DNA of 64,000 bases from Pseudomonas sp. Gutcm_11s (GTDB lineage Bacteria > Pseudomonadota > Gammaproteobacteria > Pseudomonadales > Pseudomonadaceae), in assembly GCF_028649395.1 (NCBI RefSeq), contig NZ_JAQSUW010000011.1, forward strand, positions 1-64,000. Direction: 5' to 3'. Position numbers and translations under genes: made by a program. The notes under the pieces were generated by a model, which ran no database searches, had not been told where the DNA came from, and saw only the letters and a list, made by a program, of their open reading frames with translations. Each line of letters starts with the position of its first letter. The first letter of the stretch is position 1. Positions 10,984-20,149 of this stretch are shown here, piece after piece.

Positions 10984-12590
10984 GCAAGCCGCAGACCATC
11001 ACGCAGAAGCTGTCCTGGCTGCACACCTGGGGTGGGTTGATCTTCGGCTGGCTGCTGTTCGCCATCTTCCTCACCGGCACCCTGGCGGTGTTCGACAAGG
11101 AGATCGACGAGTGGATGCGCCCGGAGATTCCCGCCCACGACGTCAGCCAGGTCGATGCAGCCAAGCGCGCGCTGGCCTACCTGCAGGCCAGGCACCCGGA
11201 CGCCAGCGCCTGGAACATCGGCCTGCCGACCGAGCGCTCGCCTGGGCTCAGCGTGTCTGCCGGCGAGCAGCGGCGTGGCGGCGGCGAGCAACTCGATCCA
11301 CGCAGCGGCGAGCGTCTGGATGTTCGCGAGACGGCCGGCGGCGGCTTCTTCTTCCGCTTCCACTTCACCCTCAACCTGCCGCGCAACATCGGCATCTGGG
11401 TGGTCGGGCTGGCGGCGGTGGCGATGCTGGTGGCGCTGGTCAGCGGCATCGTCATCCACAAGAAGTTCTTCAAGGAGTTCTTCACCTTTCGCCCGAACAA
11501 GGGCCAGCGTTCCTGGCTCGATGCGCACAATGCCAGCGGCGTGCTGCTGTTGCCGTTCCACCTGATGATCACCTACACCGGCCTGGTGATCTTCTACCTC
11601 ATCTATATGCCGGCGGCGGTCGATGCGTTGTTCGACGGTAATCGCGAGGCTGCCTTCGGTCGTGGCGGCCAGGGCGGCGAACAGCGTGCGCCCCGCGAGG
11701 GGCAGGGGGGCGAACGCATGGGGCGTAACGCAGAGCAGGGTGGGGCGCATGAGCATGGTCCTGTCCGTGGCGAGCGCCCGCAGGCTGAGCTGACCGACCT
11801 GGCGCCACTGCTGGCCGAGGCCGAGCGCCTGATGGGGCCGGTCGGCTCGCTGTCGATCCGCAATCCGGGGCGGGCCGATGCGCTGATCGAGGTGCGCCCG
11901 GTGCTGGGCAATCGCATCGAACTGACCAAGGGCCAGAGCATGCAGTTCCACGGCGTCAGCGGCGCGCTGCTGCGCGCGCCCAACGTTGCCCGCCCGGTGC
12001 CGCTGACCCAGCGGGTCATGGCCGGTCTGCATTTCGCCCAGTTCGGCGGCTACCCCATGCGCTGGCTGTACTTCGTCTGTGGCCTGGTCAGCAGCGCGAT
12101 GATCGCCACCGGCCTGGTGCTATTCACCGTCAAGCGCCGTCGCCGGCCGGATGCCGAGGGCGCGCTGGCGGCGCGCATGCACGCCAACGCCGAGCGAGTG
12201 AACATCGCGGCGATCGCCGGTCTGGGCATCGCCTGCGTCGGCATGCTCTGGGCCAACCGCCTGCTGCCAGTGGAACTGGCTGATCGCGCTGGTTGGGAGG
12301 TGCAGGTGTTCTTCGGCCTGTGGTTGCTGACCCTGTTGCACGCCTGCCTGCGCCCCTGCCTGCAGGCCTGGCGCGAGCAGCTGGGTGCAGCCGCGGCGCT
12401 GTGCTTGGCGCTGCCGCTGCTCAGTCTGCTGACGGTCGAGCAGCCCTGGGCAGACGACACGCGCTTGCTGCTGGAACTGACCGGCTTGGCCTGCGGCGCC
12501 CTCATGGCCTGGACCACCTGGCGTGTCGGGAGACCGGGCGAGAAACCTGCGCCACGGCGCAAGGCGCAACCTGCCCTGGAGGTGAACTGA
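10980..12590 (+). CDS. PepSY-associated transmembrane protein (iron-uptake factor)
   Basis: A 536-residue inner-membrane protein of the PepSY_TM family. It begins KLSWLHTWGGLIFGWLLFAIFLTGTLAVFDKEI, the usual first helix with its His. Further helices lie near residues 140-160, 190-212, 355-380 and 400-520. A low-complexity Gly/Arg/Glu loop (about residues 228-262) is rich in GGQGGEQ-type sequence. Family members act beside TonB receptors and are thought to reduce or release iron from siderophores in the periplasm; that role is inferred. It is coupled to the genes on both sides. Confidence 0.85.
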   Translation: MSKPQTITQKLSWLHTWGGLIFGWLLFAIFLTGTLAVFDKEIDEWMRPEIPAHDVSQVDAAKRALAYLQARHPDASAWNIGLPTERSPGLSVSAGEQRRGGGEQLDPRSGERLDVRETAGGGFFFRFHFTLNLPRNIGIWVVGLAAVAMLVALVSGIVIHKKFFKEFFTFRPNKGQRSWLDAHNASGVLLLPFHLMITYTGLVIFYLIYMPAAVDALFDGNREAAFGRGGQGGEQRAPREGQGGERMGRNAEQGGAHEHGPVRGERPQAELTDLAPLLAEAERLMGPVGSLSIRNPGRADALIEVRPVLGNRIELTKGQSMQFHGVSGALLRAPNVARPVPLTQRVMAGLHFAQFGGYPMRWLYFVCGLVSSAMIATGLVLFTVKRRRRPDAEGALAARMHANAERVNIAAIAGLGIACVGMLWANRLLPVELADRAGWEVQVFFGLWLLTLLHACLRPCLQAWREQLGAAAALCLALPLLSLLTVEQPWADDTRLLLELTGLACGALMAWTTWRVGRPGEKPAPRRKAQPALEVN

Positions 12591-12591
12591 G

Positions 12592-12930
12592 ATGCTGAGT
12601 GCATTCTTCGGCGGCGTGCTGCTGGCCTACGCTGGCATGGTCGGCCTGTGCCAGGGCATGGAGCGCCACTACAAGAAGGTCTGGCAGCGCTTACCAGCGC
12701 CCATGCTGAGGCGCGGGTTGCGTGTCGGCGGCTGGTGCCTGCTGGTGGCCAGCTTCGCTGCCTGCGTGGCGGCCTGGGGTTGGGCCATGGGCCCGGTCGG
12801 CTGGTTCGGGCAGATATCCCTAGCCGGCTTCGCCCTGGTCATGCTGCTGCCCTATCGGCCGCGCCTGGCGGCGCTGCTGCCGCTGGCGGCGGCGCCCTTG
12901 TGGGGCCTGCTCTGGCTGCTGGGCGGTTGA
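12592..12930 (+). CDS. DUF3325-type small membrane protein
   Basis: A 112-residue protein with about three to four hydrophobic helices, beginning MLSAFFGGVLLAYAGMVGLCQGMERHYKKVW. The GMxRHY-like motif after the first helix is typical of DUF3325 proteins encoded after PepSY genes. It starts one base after the PepSY stop, with GGAGG just upstream inside the previous gene. It is the last gene of the iron-associated operon; the biochemical role is unknown. Confidence 0.78.
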   Translation: MLSAFFGGVLLAYAGMVGLCQGMERHYKKVWQRLPAPMLRRGLRVGGWCLLVASFAACVAAWGWAMGPVGWFGQISLAGFALVMLLPYRPRLAALLPLAAAPLWGLLWLLGG

Positions 12931-13014
12931 GGCGAAGTCGCCGTCGATCTGGGGTCGGCGGCGGTTTGCCGGTATCATGGCGCACTTGTTTCACGAACGG
13001 ATGGCCGCTTCGCC

Positions 13015-13902
13015 ATGACCCTGCAGTTCCCCACCATCGCCGACTGCATCGGCAACACCCCTCTGGTCCGCCTGCAACGCCTGCCCGGCAGCGAACGCAA
13101 TCACCTGTTGGTCAAGCTGGAAGGCAACAACCCGGCCGGTTCGGTGAAGGATCGTCCGGCGATGTCGATGATCACCCGCGCCGAGCTGCGCGGTGACATC
13201 CAGCCCGGCGACATCCTGATCGAGGCCACCAGCGGCAACACCGGCATCGCGCTGGCGATGGCGGCGGCGATCAAGGGTTACAAGATGATCCTGATCATGC
13301 CGGACAACTCCACCGACGAGCGCAAGGCGGCGATGACCGCCTACGGTGCCGAGCTGATCCTGGTGGACAACATGGAGGTGGCCCGTGACCTGGCCCTGGC
13401 CATGCAGGCCGACGGCAAGGGCAAGGTGCTCGATCAGTTCGCCAATGGCGACAATCCCGAGGCGCACTACCGTGGCACCGGCCCGGAGATCTGGCGCCAG
13501 ACCCAGGGGGCGATCACCCACTTCATCAGCTCGATGGGCACCACCGGCACCATCATGGGCACCTCGCGCTACCTCAAGGAACAGAACCCGGCAATCGAGA
13601 TCATCGGCCTGCAGCCGCAGGACGGCTCGTCCATCCCCGGCATCCGTCGCTGGCCGCAGGAATACCTGCCGAGCATCTACGACGCCGCCCGCGTGGACCG
13701 CGTACTGGACATCACCCAGGCCGAGGCCGAGGACATGACGCGGCGCCTGGCGCGCGAGGAAGGCATCTTCTGCGGCGTCTCCTCCGGTGGTGCGGTAGCC
13801 GCCATGCTCAAGCTGGCGCGCGAGACCGAGAACGCGGTGATGGTGGCGATCATCTGCGATCGCGGCGACCGTTACCTGTCCTCCGGCCTGTTCAATCAAT
13901 AA
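13015..13902 (+). CDS. cysM: Cysteine synthase B
   Basis: A pyridoxal-phosphate enzyme making cysteine from O-acetylserine and sulfide or thiosulfate. The 295 residues fit CysM. The PLP lysine lies in [12 protein letters not shown] (about residue 44), the phosphate-binding loop is [10 protein letters not shown] (about 72), and the glycine loop is [10 protein letters not shown] (about 178). The cofactor-contacting C-terminal SSGGAVAA is near residue 258. The next gene, rlmD, begins 2 bases after the stop, so the two are probably co-transcribed. Confidence 0.95.
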   Translation: MTLQFPTIADCIGNTPLVRLQRLPGSERNHLLVKLEGNNPAGSVKDRPAMSMITRAELRGDIQPGDILIEATSGNTGIALAMAAAIKGYKMILIMPDNSTDERKAAMTAYGAELILVDNMEVARDLALAMQADGKGKVLDQFANGDNPEAHYRGTGPEIWRQTQGAITHFISSMGTTGTIMGTSRYLKEQNPAIEIIGLQPQDGSSIPGIRRWPQEYLPSIYDAARVDRVLDITQAEAEDMTRRLAREEGIFCGVSSGGAVAAMLKLARETENAVMVAIICDRGDRYLSSGLFNQ

Positions 13903-13904
13903 CC

Positions 13905-15254
13905 ATGGCCAAGCACAAGTCGCTGCGCTTCCAGCCCTCCGGTGGAGAGCGCAAGGCCCAAGTACCGGTGGGCAAGAAGCAGAAGCTGACCATCGAGCGC
14001 CTGGCCAATGACGGCCGCGGTATCGCCTTCGTCGAGGGCCGCAGCTGGTTCGTCGCCGGCAGCCTGCCGGGCGAAGAGGTGGAAGCCCGCGTGCTGGGCG
14101 CGCGCGCCCAGGTGGTGGAGGCGCGTACCGAGCGCGTGTTGCGCGCCGTTGAGCTGCGCCGCGAGCCGGCCTGCGCCCACGCCGGTACCTGCGGCGGCTG
14201 CACGCTGCAGCATCTGCCCCACGACGAACAGCTCGCCCTGAAACAGCGCACCCTGGCCGAGCAGCTCAAGCGCTTCGCCGACCTGCAGCCCGACGAGTGG
14301 GTTGCACCGCTCAGCGGGCCGGAGCTCGGCTATCGCCGCCGCGCGCGCATCGCTGTGCGCTGGGACGTCAAGGCCAAGCGCCTGGAGGTGGGCTTCCGCG
14401 CCGCCGCCAGCCAGGACATCGTCGCCATCGACGACTGCCCGGTGCTGGTACAGCCCTTGCAACTGATCCTGCGTGGGTTGCCGGCGCTGCTGCGCAGCCT
14501 GGACAAGCCCCAGGCGCTCGGCCATGTCGAGCTGTTCCACGGTACCCAGTCGGCCGTGCTGCTGCGCCATACGGCGCCGCTGGGCGAGCTGGATGTGCAG
14601 CGCCTGCGGGACTTCTGCTCCGTGCATGAGGCGCAGCTGTGGCTGCATGGCGCCGGTGAGCCCGAGGCCGACCAGCCAGGGCTGAGCCTGGGCTATCGCC
14701 TGGAACCCTGGAACCTGGAATTGCAGTACCGTCCGGGCGACTTCGTACAGGTCAACGGGCTGATCAATCAGTCGATGGTCGAACAGGCACTAGACTGGTT
14801 GGCGCCGCAGACTGACGAGCGCGTGCTGGACCTGTTCTGCGGCCTGGGCAATTTTGCCCTGCCGCTGGCGCAGCAGGTGCGTGAGGTGGTGGCGGTGGAA
14901 GGCGTAGAGACCATGGTCGAGCGGGCGCGGGACAATGCGCAGCGCAACGGCCTGGGCAATCTGCACTTTTTCCGTGCCGACCTGTCGAACCCGCTGGCCG
15001 GTGAACCCTGGGCCGCCCCGGGCTTCGACGCGATCCTGCTGGACCCGCCGCGCGACGGTGCGTTCGAGGTGGTCAAGCAGATCGGTGTACTGGGCGCGCG
15101 GCGTTTGGTTTATGTTTCATGCAACCCGGCGACCCTGGCGCGCGATGCCGCCGAACTGGTCAGGCAGGGTTTCCGGCTGAAGCGGGCCGGGATTCTCGAC
15201 ATGTTCCCGCAGACGGCACATGTGGAGGCGATGGCGTTATTCGAGATGGGCTAG
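13905..15254 (+). CDS. rlmD: 23S rRNA (uracil-1939-C5) methyltransferase RlmD
   Basis: A SAM-dependent RNA methyltransferase (formerly RumA) of 449 residues. An N-terminal TRAM domain ([16 protein letters not shown]) is followed by a Cys-rich iron-sulfur segment [12 protein letters not shown]. The SAM-binding motif is [15 protein letters not shown] near residue 306, and motif IV is LLDPPRDGA. The catalytic Cys is in [13 protein letters not shown] near residue 407. All signature residues are present. It lies between cysM and relA, as in P. aeruginosa. Confidence 0.95.
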   Translation: MAKHKSLRFQPSGGERKAQVPVGKKQKLTIERLANDGRGIAFVEGRSWFVAGSLPGEEVEARVLGARAQVVEARTERVLRAVELRREPACAHAGTCGGCTLQHLPHDEQLALKQRTLAEQLKRFADLQPDEWVAPLSGPELGYRRRARIAVRWDVKAKRLEVGFRAAASQDIVAIDDCPVLVQPLQLILRGLPALLRSLDKPQALGHVELFHGTQSAVLLRHTAPLGELDVQRLRDFCSVHEAQLWLHGAGEPEADQPGLSLGYRLEPWNLELQYRPGDFVQVNGLINQSMVEQALDWLAPQTDERVLDLFCGLGNFALPLAQQVREVVAVEGVETMVERARDNAQRNGLGNLHFFRADLSNPLAGEPWAAPGFDAILLDPPRDGAFEVVKQIGVLGARRLVYVSCNPATLARDAAELVRQGFRLKRAGILDMFPQTAHVEAMALFEMG

Positions 15255-15334
15255 GAAGCTCATGTAATCCGACTGACCCATAGAAGGTCAGAGCTAATCC
15301 GGCGGGTTCAGGCCTGCCGTAGGGAAGGCAGAAG

Positions 15335-17581
15335 ATGGTACAGGTGAGAGCACACCAGCCGATCAACCTCGACGGCAGCATCAACCTCGAGGCATGGCTG
15401 GACCATACGTTGAGCGTCGATCCGGCGCTGGACCGCGAGGCCCTCAAGGTGGCCTGCGAGTTCGCCCGTGAGGTCGAGCAGCAGGCCAATGCCGCGCAGA
15501 ACCTGTGGGCGGAGGGCAACTCCAGCTTCCAGACCGGCCTGGAGATCGCCGAGATCCTCGCCGACCTCAAGCTCGACCAGGACAGCCTGGTGGCCGCGCT
15601 GATCTACCGCGCCGTGCGCGAGGGCAAGACCACGCTCAAGGCGGTCAACGACAAGTTCGGCCCGGTGGTGGCCAAGCTGATCGAGGGCGTGCTGCGCATG
15701 GCTGCCATCAGCGCCTCGCTCAACCCGCGCGACTCCCTGGTGCTCGGTTCTCAGGCCCAGGTCGAGAACCTGCGCAAGATGCTCGTGGCCATGGTCGACG
15801 ACGTGCGCGTGGCCCTGATCAAGCTGGCCGAACGCACCTGCGCGATCCGCGCGGTCAAGCATGCCGATGACGAGAAGCGCCTGCGCGTGGCCCGCGAGGT
15901 GTTCGACATCTACGCGCCGCTGGCCCACCGCCTGGGCATCGGCCATATCAAGTGGGAGCTGGAGGACATCTCCTTCCGCTACCTGGAGCCCGAGCAGTAC
16001 AAGCAGATTGCCAAGCTGCTGCACGAGCGCCGCCTGGACCGCGAGCAGTACATCGCTGATGTGATGCAGCAACTGCGCGACGAGCTGACCGCCACCGGCA
16101 TCAAGCCGGACATCAGCGGCCGCGCCAAACACATCTATTCGATCTGGCGGAAGATGCAGCGCAAGGGCCTGCAGTTCAGCCAGATCTACGACGTACGCGC
16201 TGTGCGCGTGCTGGTGCCCGAGGTGCGCGACTGCTACACCGCGCTCGGCATCGTCCACACCCTGTGGCGGCACATCCCCAAGGAGTTCGACGACTACATC
16301 GCCAACCCCAAGGAGAACGGCTACCGCTCGCTGCATACCGCGGTGATCGGCCCGGACGGCAAGGTGCTGGAAGTGCAGATCCGCACCCACGCCATGCACG
16401 AGGAAGCCGAGCTGGGCGTGTGCGCCCACTGGAAATACAAGGGCACTGACGTCAAGGGTGGTTCCGACCACTACGAAGAGAAGATGGCCTGGCTGCGCCA
16501 GGTGCTCGAGTGGCACGAGGAGCTGGGCGACATCGGCGGCCTGGCCGAGCAGCTGCGCGTCGACATCGAGCCGGACCGGGTCTACGTGTTCACCCCGGAC
16601 GGCCATGCCATCGACCTGCCCAAGGGCGCCACGCCGCTGGACTTCGCCTACCGCGTGCACACCCAGATCGGCCACAACTGCCGCGGCGCCAAGGTCAACG
16701 GGCGCATCGTGCCGCTGACCTACAGCCTGCAGACCGGCGAGCAGGTGGAAATCATCACCTCCAAGCAGGGCGCGCCGAGCCGCGACTGGCTCAACCCCAA
16801 CCTCGGCTATATCACTACCAGCCGTTCGCGGGCCAAGATCGTCCACTGGTTCAAGCTGCAGGACCGCGAGCAGAACGTCGCCGCCGGCAAGGCCATGCTC
16901 GAACGCGACCTGGCACGCCTGGCGCTACCGGTAGTGGACTTCGCCAAGCTGGCCGAGAAGTGCAACCTGCGCACCGCCGAGGACATGTACGCAGCCCTCG
17001 GTGCTGGTGACCTGCGCCTGGCCCATGCGGTCAACCTGGCCCAGCAGCTGGTGGAACCGGAGCGTGGCACCGAGCAGCTCGAGCTGATCCCGCGCCGGAC
17101 GCAGAGCATGCGCCCGGGGCGCCGCGGCGACATCCAGATCGAAGGCGTCGGCAACCTGCTCACGCAGATGGCCGGCTGCTGCCAGCCGCTGCCGGGCGAC
17201 CCCATCGTCGGCTACATCACCCAGGGTCGCGGCGTGTCGATCCACCGCCAGGACTGTGCCTCGGTGCTGCAACTGGCCGGCCGCGAGCCGGAGCGCATCA
17301 TCCAGGTCAGCTGGGGTCCGGTGCCGGTGCAGACCTACCCGGTGGACATCGTGATCAAGGCCTACGACCGTTCCGGTCTGCTGCGCGACGTGTCCCAGGT
17401 GCTGCTCAACGACCGTATCAACGTGCTGGCGGTGAACACCCGCTCGAACAAGGAGGACAACACCGCCTCCATGCTGCTGACCATCGAGATTCCGGGGCTG
17501 GATTCCCTGTCGCGGCTGCTGGCGCGCATCAGTCAGCTGCCCAATATTATCGAAGTCCGCCGCAACCGTTCCGGCACCTAA
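15335..17581 (+). CDS. relA: (p)ppGpp synthetase RelA
   Basis: The ribosome-associated stringent-response synthetase, making (p)ppGpp from ATP and GTP/GDP when uncharged tRNA accumulates. The 748 residues contain an N-terminal HD-like domain, the synthetase domain, TGS (RVYVFTPDGHAIDLPKGATPLDFAY), a Cys-rich segment (MAGCCQPLPGD) and a C-terminal ACT. The synthetase has EFDD in PKEFDDYIANPKENGYRSLHT, which is the RelA-type ExDD motif rather than the SpoT-type RxKD. The HD catalytic residues are missing (LIYRAVREGK where hydrolases have HDxxED), so it should be synthesis-only. Confidence 0.96.
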   Translation: MVQVRAHQPINLDGSINLEAWLDHTLSVDPALDREALKVACEFAREVEQQANAAQNLWAEGNSSFQTGLEIAEILADLKLDQDSLVAALIYRAVREGKTTLKAVNDKFGPVVAKLIEGVLRMAAISASLNPRDSLVLGSQAQVENLRKMLVAMVDDVRVALIKLAERTCAIRAVKHADDEKRLRVAREVFDIYAPLAHRLGIGHIKWELEDISFRYLEPEQYKQIAKLLHERRLDREQYIADVMQQLRDELTATGIKPDISGRAKHIYSIWRKMQRKGLQFSQIYDVRAVRVLVPEVRDCYTALGIVHTLWRHIPKEFDDYIANPKENGYRSLHTAVIGPDGKVLEVQIRTHAMHEEAELGVCAHWKYKGTDVKGGSDHYEEKMAWLRQVLEWHEELGDIGGLAEQLRVDIEPDRVYVFTPDGHAIDLPKGATPLDFAYRVHTQIGHNCRGAKVNGRIVPLTYSLQTGEQVEIITSKQGAPSRDWLNPNLGYITTSRSRAKIVHWFKLQDREQNVAAGKAMLERDLARLALPVVDFAKLAEKCNLRTAEDMYAALGAGDLRLAHAVNLAQQLVEPERGTEQLELIPRRTQSMRPGRRGDIQIEGVGNLLTQMAGCCQPLPGDPIVGYITQGRGVSIHRQDCASVLQLAGREPERIIQVSWGPVPVQTYPVDIVIKAYDRSGLLRDVSQVLLNDRINVLAVNTRSNKEDNTASMLLTIEIPGLDSLSRLLARISQLPNIIEVRRNRSGT

Positions 17582-17585
17582 CAGG

Positions 17586-17609
17586 TGCGCCCCGCCCAGG
17601 CGGGGCGCC
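17586..17609 (+). other. GC-rich hairpin between relA and mazG
   Basis: GCGCCCCGCC, a 4-base loop and GGCGGGGCGC form a perfect stem right after the relA stop. There is no T-run, so it is not a standard Rho-independent terminator. It may stabilise or process the relA-mazG mRNA. Confidence 0.5.
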
Positions 17610-17629
17610 CTCGACCTCACGGAAGCCCC

Positions 17630-18460
17630 ATGTACCAGCTCGACGACCTGCTGCACCTGATGGCCCGCCTGCGTGACCCGCAGCACGGCTGCCCCTGGGA
17701 CCTCAAGCAGAGCTACGCGACCATCGTTCCCTACACCATTGAGGAGGCCTACGAGGTGGCTGACGCCATCGAGCGCGGCGACTTCGACCACCTGTCCGGC
17801 GAGCTGGGCGACCTGCTGTTCCAGGTCGTCTACTACAGCCAGCTGGCCAGGGAGGAGGGGCGCTTCGAGTTCGCCCAGGTGGTCGACGGCATCACCCGCA
17901 AGCTGATCCGCCGCCATCCGCACGTGTTCCCCGATGGCGACCTTTATGGCGCACCTGATGCAGCGAAGCTGGAGGAAGCGGCGGTCAAGCAGCGCTGGGA
18001 AGAGCTCAAGGCCGAAGAGCGTGCCGAGAAGGCCGCCGTGCCGGAACAGCTGTCGCTGCTCGACGATGTGCCGGGCGCACTGCCGGCGCTGTCGCGCGCG
18101 GCCAAGCTGCAGAAGCGCGCGGCCCAGGTCGGCTTCGACTGGCCCGAGGTGCTTCCGGTAGTGGACAAGCTGCGCGAAGAGCTCGATGAAGTTCTCGAGG
18201 CCATGAGCGAGAACGATGCCGAGGCCATCGCCGAGGAGATCGGCGACCTGCTGTTCGTCAGCGTCAACCTGGCGCGCCATCTCAAGGTCGACCCGGAGAG
18301 CGCCCTGCGCGCGGCCAACGCCAAGTTCGAGCGGCGCTTCCGCTATATCGAACAGGCATTGCGCGACACCGGTCGGCCCATCGAGAATTGCAGCCTGGAA
18401 GAGCTGGATGCCCTGTGGGGCGAAGCTAAAAAATTGGAAAAACTGCAGCCTGGCTGCTGA
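17630..18460 (+). CDS. mazG: Nucleoside triphosphate pyrophosphohydrolase MazG
   Basis: Hydrolyses NTPs to NMP and pyrophosphate, clearing the nucleotide pool; in E. coli it also moderates (p)ppGpp. The 276 residues contain two MazG domains. The first has IEEAYEVADAIE and ELGDLLFQVVYY (about residues 37-70); the second has EELDEVLEAM and EIGDLLFVSVNLAR (about 185-220), with the EExxE and ExxD metal ligands. The start chosen is the ATG giving MYQLDDLLHLMARL, the family N-terminus, preceded by GGAAG. An upstream in-frame start would read through the relA-mazG hairpin. It follows relA, which fits a stringent-response link. Confidence 0.94.
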   Translation: MYQLDDLLHLMARLRDPQHGCPWDLKQSYATIVPYTIEEAYEVADAIERGDFDHLSGELGDLLFQVVYYSQLAREEGRFEFAQVVDGITRKLIRRHPHVFPDGDLYGAPDAAKLEEAAVKQRWEELKAEERAEKAAVPEQLSLLDDVPGALPALSRAAKLQKRAAQVGFDWPEVLPVVDKLREELDEVLEAMSENDAEAIAEEIGDLLFVSVNLARHLKVDPESALRAANAKFERRFRYIEQALRDTGRPIENCSLEELDALWGEAKKLEKLQPGC

Positions 18461-18474
18461 GTGACGAGAACCCC

Positions 18475-19014
18475 ATGAGCCTTTCCCTCCGCGACCAGCT
18501 GCTGAAAGCCGGCCTGGTCAATGAAAAGCAGGCCAAGCAGGCCGGCAAGCAGAAACAGAAGCAGACCCGCCTGGAGAAGAAGGGCCAGGTCGACGTGGAC
18601 GACTCGCAGCAGCAGGTCGCCCTCCAGGCCAAGGCCGAAAAGCAGGCCAAGGACCAGGAGCTGAACCGCCAGCAGCAGGAGAAGGCGCAGCAGAAGGCCA
18701 TCGCCGCGCAGATCAAGCAGCTGATCGAAAGCGCCCGCCTGCCGAAGATCAGCGGCGAGGACTACTACAACTTCGTCGACGACAAGAAGGTCAAGCGCAT
18801 CGCGGTGAACAACCTGATGCGCGACAAGCTGAGCCGCGGCTCGCTGGCTGTGGTACGCCATGGCGGCGGCTACGAGGTGATCCCGCGCGAGGCGGCGCTG
18901 AAGATCCAGGAGCGCGACGCGCAGCGCATCGTCCTGCTCAATACCCAGACCGAGGGGCCGGACGAGGACGATCCGTACGCCGCCTACCAGATCCCCGACG
19001 ATCTGATGTGGTGA
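18475..19014 (+). CDS. DUF2058 protein (YaiL-like), possible nucleoprotein
   Basis: A 179-residue cytoplasmic protein beginning MSLSLRDQLLKAGLVNEKQAKQ, the standard DUF2058 start. The first 80 residues are very rich in Lys and Gln, with a long predicted coiled coil (AKAEKQAKDQELNRQQQEK). A compact C-terminal domain follows (YYNFVDDKKVKRIAVN, then GGYEVIPREAALKI). The function is not established. It follows mazG by 14 bases and ends in a strong terminator, so it is probably the last gene of the relA-mazG unit. Confidence 0.85.
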   Translation: MSLSLRDQLLKAGLVNEKQAKQAGKQKQKQTRLEKKGQVDVDDSQQQVALQAKAEKQAKDQELNRQQQEKAQQKAIAAQIKQLIESARLPKISGEDYYNFVDDKKVKRIAVNNLMRDKLSRGSLAVVRHGGGYEVIPREAALKIQERDAQRIVLLNTQTEGPDEDDPYAAYQIPDDLMW

Positions 19015-19016
19015 TG

Positions 19017-19042
19017 AAAAGCCGGGCATGCCCGGCTTTTTT
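19017..19042 (+). terminator. Rho-independent terminator after the DUF2058 gene
   Basis: AAAA, the stem GCCGGGCATGCCCGGC and a run of six Ts lie just after the stop. The A-run on the other side could let it serve the convergent rof-like gene as well. Confidence 0.9.
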
Positions 19043-19053
19043 CTGCCCTCGGT

Positions 19054-19335
19054 TCAGCAGGCCGGGCTAGCGCCCAGCAGCACGCGGCCGAAGCTGGCGC
19101 CGACGTCCAGTGGTGTGATGGCGAGCAGGCGGTCCATGCGCAGGTGCTGTTCACCGTCCTCGGTGCCGACCACGAGAAACTCCTCCTTGCTCGCCGAAGT
19201 GCTGGTGCCCAGTGCCTGGGCCCGCAGTTCGCCGCCGTCGACCAGCTCGATACGCAGCCGGTAGCGGTGCAGGCAGGCGACTTCCAGGTAGTCGTACAGG
19301 GCGCAGGCCTGCGGCCGGTAGGTGTCGTTCATCAC
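19054..19335 (-). CDS. Rho-binding antiterminator (Rof/YaeO family)
   Basis: A 93-residue protein beginning MMNDTYRPQACALYDYLEVACLHR. The pattern NDTYRPxxCxxYDxLExAC, followed by a short beta-barrel (LRIELVDGGELRAQALG, then FLVVGTEDGEQHLRMDRL), matches the Rof family, whose E. coli member binds Rho and inhibits termination. The C-terminal tail is slightly longer than in E. coli Rof. It stands alone between two terminators. Assignment is from pattern recognition only. Confidence 0.75.
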   Translation of the reverse strand: MMNDTYRPQACALYDYLEVACLHRYRLRIELVDGGELRAQALGTSTSASKEEFLVVGTEDGEQHLRMDRLLAITPLDVGASFGRVLLGASPAC

Positions 19336-19384
19336 GATGCTCGAGAGAGAGCTTGCTGCAGCCTAGCGCTTTCAGGCAGGCATG

Positions 19385-19407
19385 AAAAAGCCGGGCATTG
19401 CCCGGCT
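19385..19407 (-). terminator. Terminator for the DUF3108 gene
   Basis: Read on the minus strand, the stem AGCCGGGC-AAT-GCCCGGCT is followed by five Ts. It lies downstream of the DUF3108 gene and upstream of the rof-like gene. Confidence 0.8.
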
Positions 19408-19424
19408 CGTTCGACTCGCTGTGC

Positions 19425-20141
19425 TTACTCGGCGATGCCTTCGACGGTGCGGCCGTCGACGGTGCCGTCCTTGAGCATGATCTGGTATTCCTTGCCGTCC
19501 TTCTCCACCTGGTACAGGCGCACGAGCAGGTAGTTCCAGTCCTTGGCGAACCACAGCACGGTCTTGCGGCTGCTCTGGGTGGGGTCGCGCACGCGCTCGA
19601 CCTTGATCGCGTCGACCAGGCCGGCCTTGGTGCGCACGCGCTCCTCGCCAAGTACGCGGAAGTCGTAGGTCTCGATCTCGTCGCCGTCGACCACCTGGTA
19701 GCTCATGCTCTGCTTGCCGGCGGCCACGTCGTGTTGCAGCGTCAGCTGGTAGGTAGACTTGTCCTGCAGGCCACGGTTGAGCGGGAAGCGCACCTGCTCA
19801 CCGCGGTCGTTGCCCAGCACCTGTTTCTCGGTCCAGTCGAAGTCCAGCTCGATCTGCTTGGCCTTGCCCAGGCCGCTGCGGTCGAAGCGGTAGGTCAGTG
19901 GCAGGAAGGCATCGTTCTCCATGCGGAAGGTGCTGGTCTCGTTGAGGCTGGCGACTAGCATGGAGGCTTCGAAATTCAGCTCCCAGCGGCCATTGTCCAG
20001 GGCCTTGAGGCTGCGGCTGGCGGTGCCGCTGATCGGTACCTGTTTCCAGTCGGCGGTGTAGCTGGCGGAGAAGGGCTTGAGCTCCAGGGCCTGCACCGGC
20101 AGGGCCAGCAGGGCGAGCAGCATCAGCAGAACACGAGGCAT
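19425..20141 (-). CDS. DUF3108 periplasmic protein
   Basis: A 238-residue exported protein with signal MPRVLLMLLALLALPVQALE. The mature part is beta-rich: FSASYTADWKQVPISGTASRSL, LPLTYRFDRSGLGKAKQIELDFDW, and a conserved C-terminal VLWFAKDWNYLLVRLYQVEKDG. This matches DUF3108, proteins found in the envelope with no proven function. It follows purN by 8 bases on the same strand, so it may be transcribed with purMN, as in P. aeruginosa. Confidence 0.82.
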   Translation of the reverse strand: MPRVLLMLLALLALPVQALELKPFSASYTADWKQVPISGTASRSLKALDNGRWELNFEASMLVASLNETSTFRMENDAFLPLTYRFDRSGLGKAKQIELDFDWTEKQVLGNDRGEQVRFPLNRGLQDKSTYQLTLQHDVAAGKQSMSYQVVDGDEIETYDFRVLGEERVRTKAGLVDAIKVERVRDPTQSSRKTVLWFAKDWNYLLVRLYQVEKDGKEYQIMLKDGTVDGRTVEGIAE

Positions 20142-20149
20142 GGAATCTC

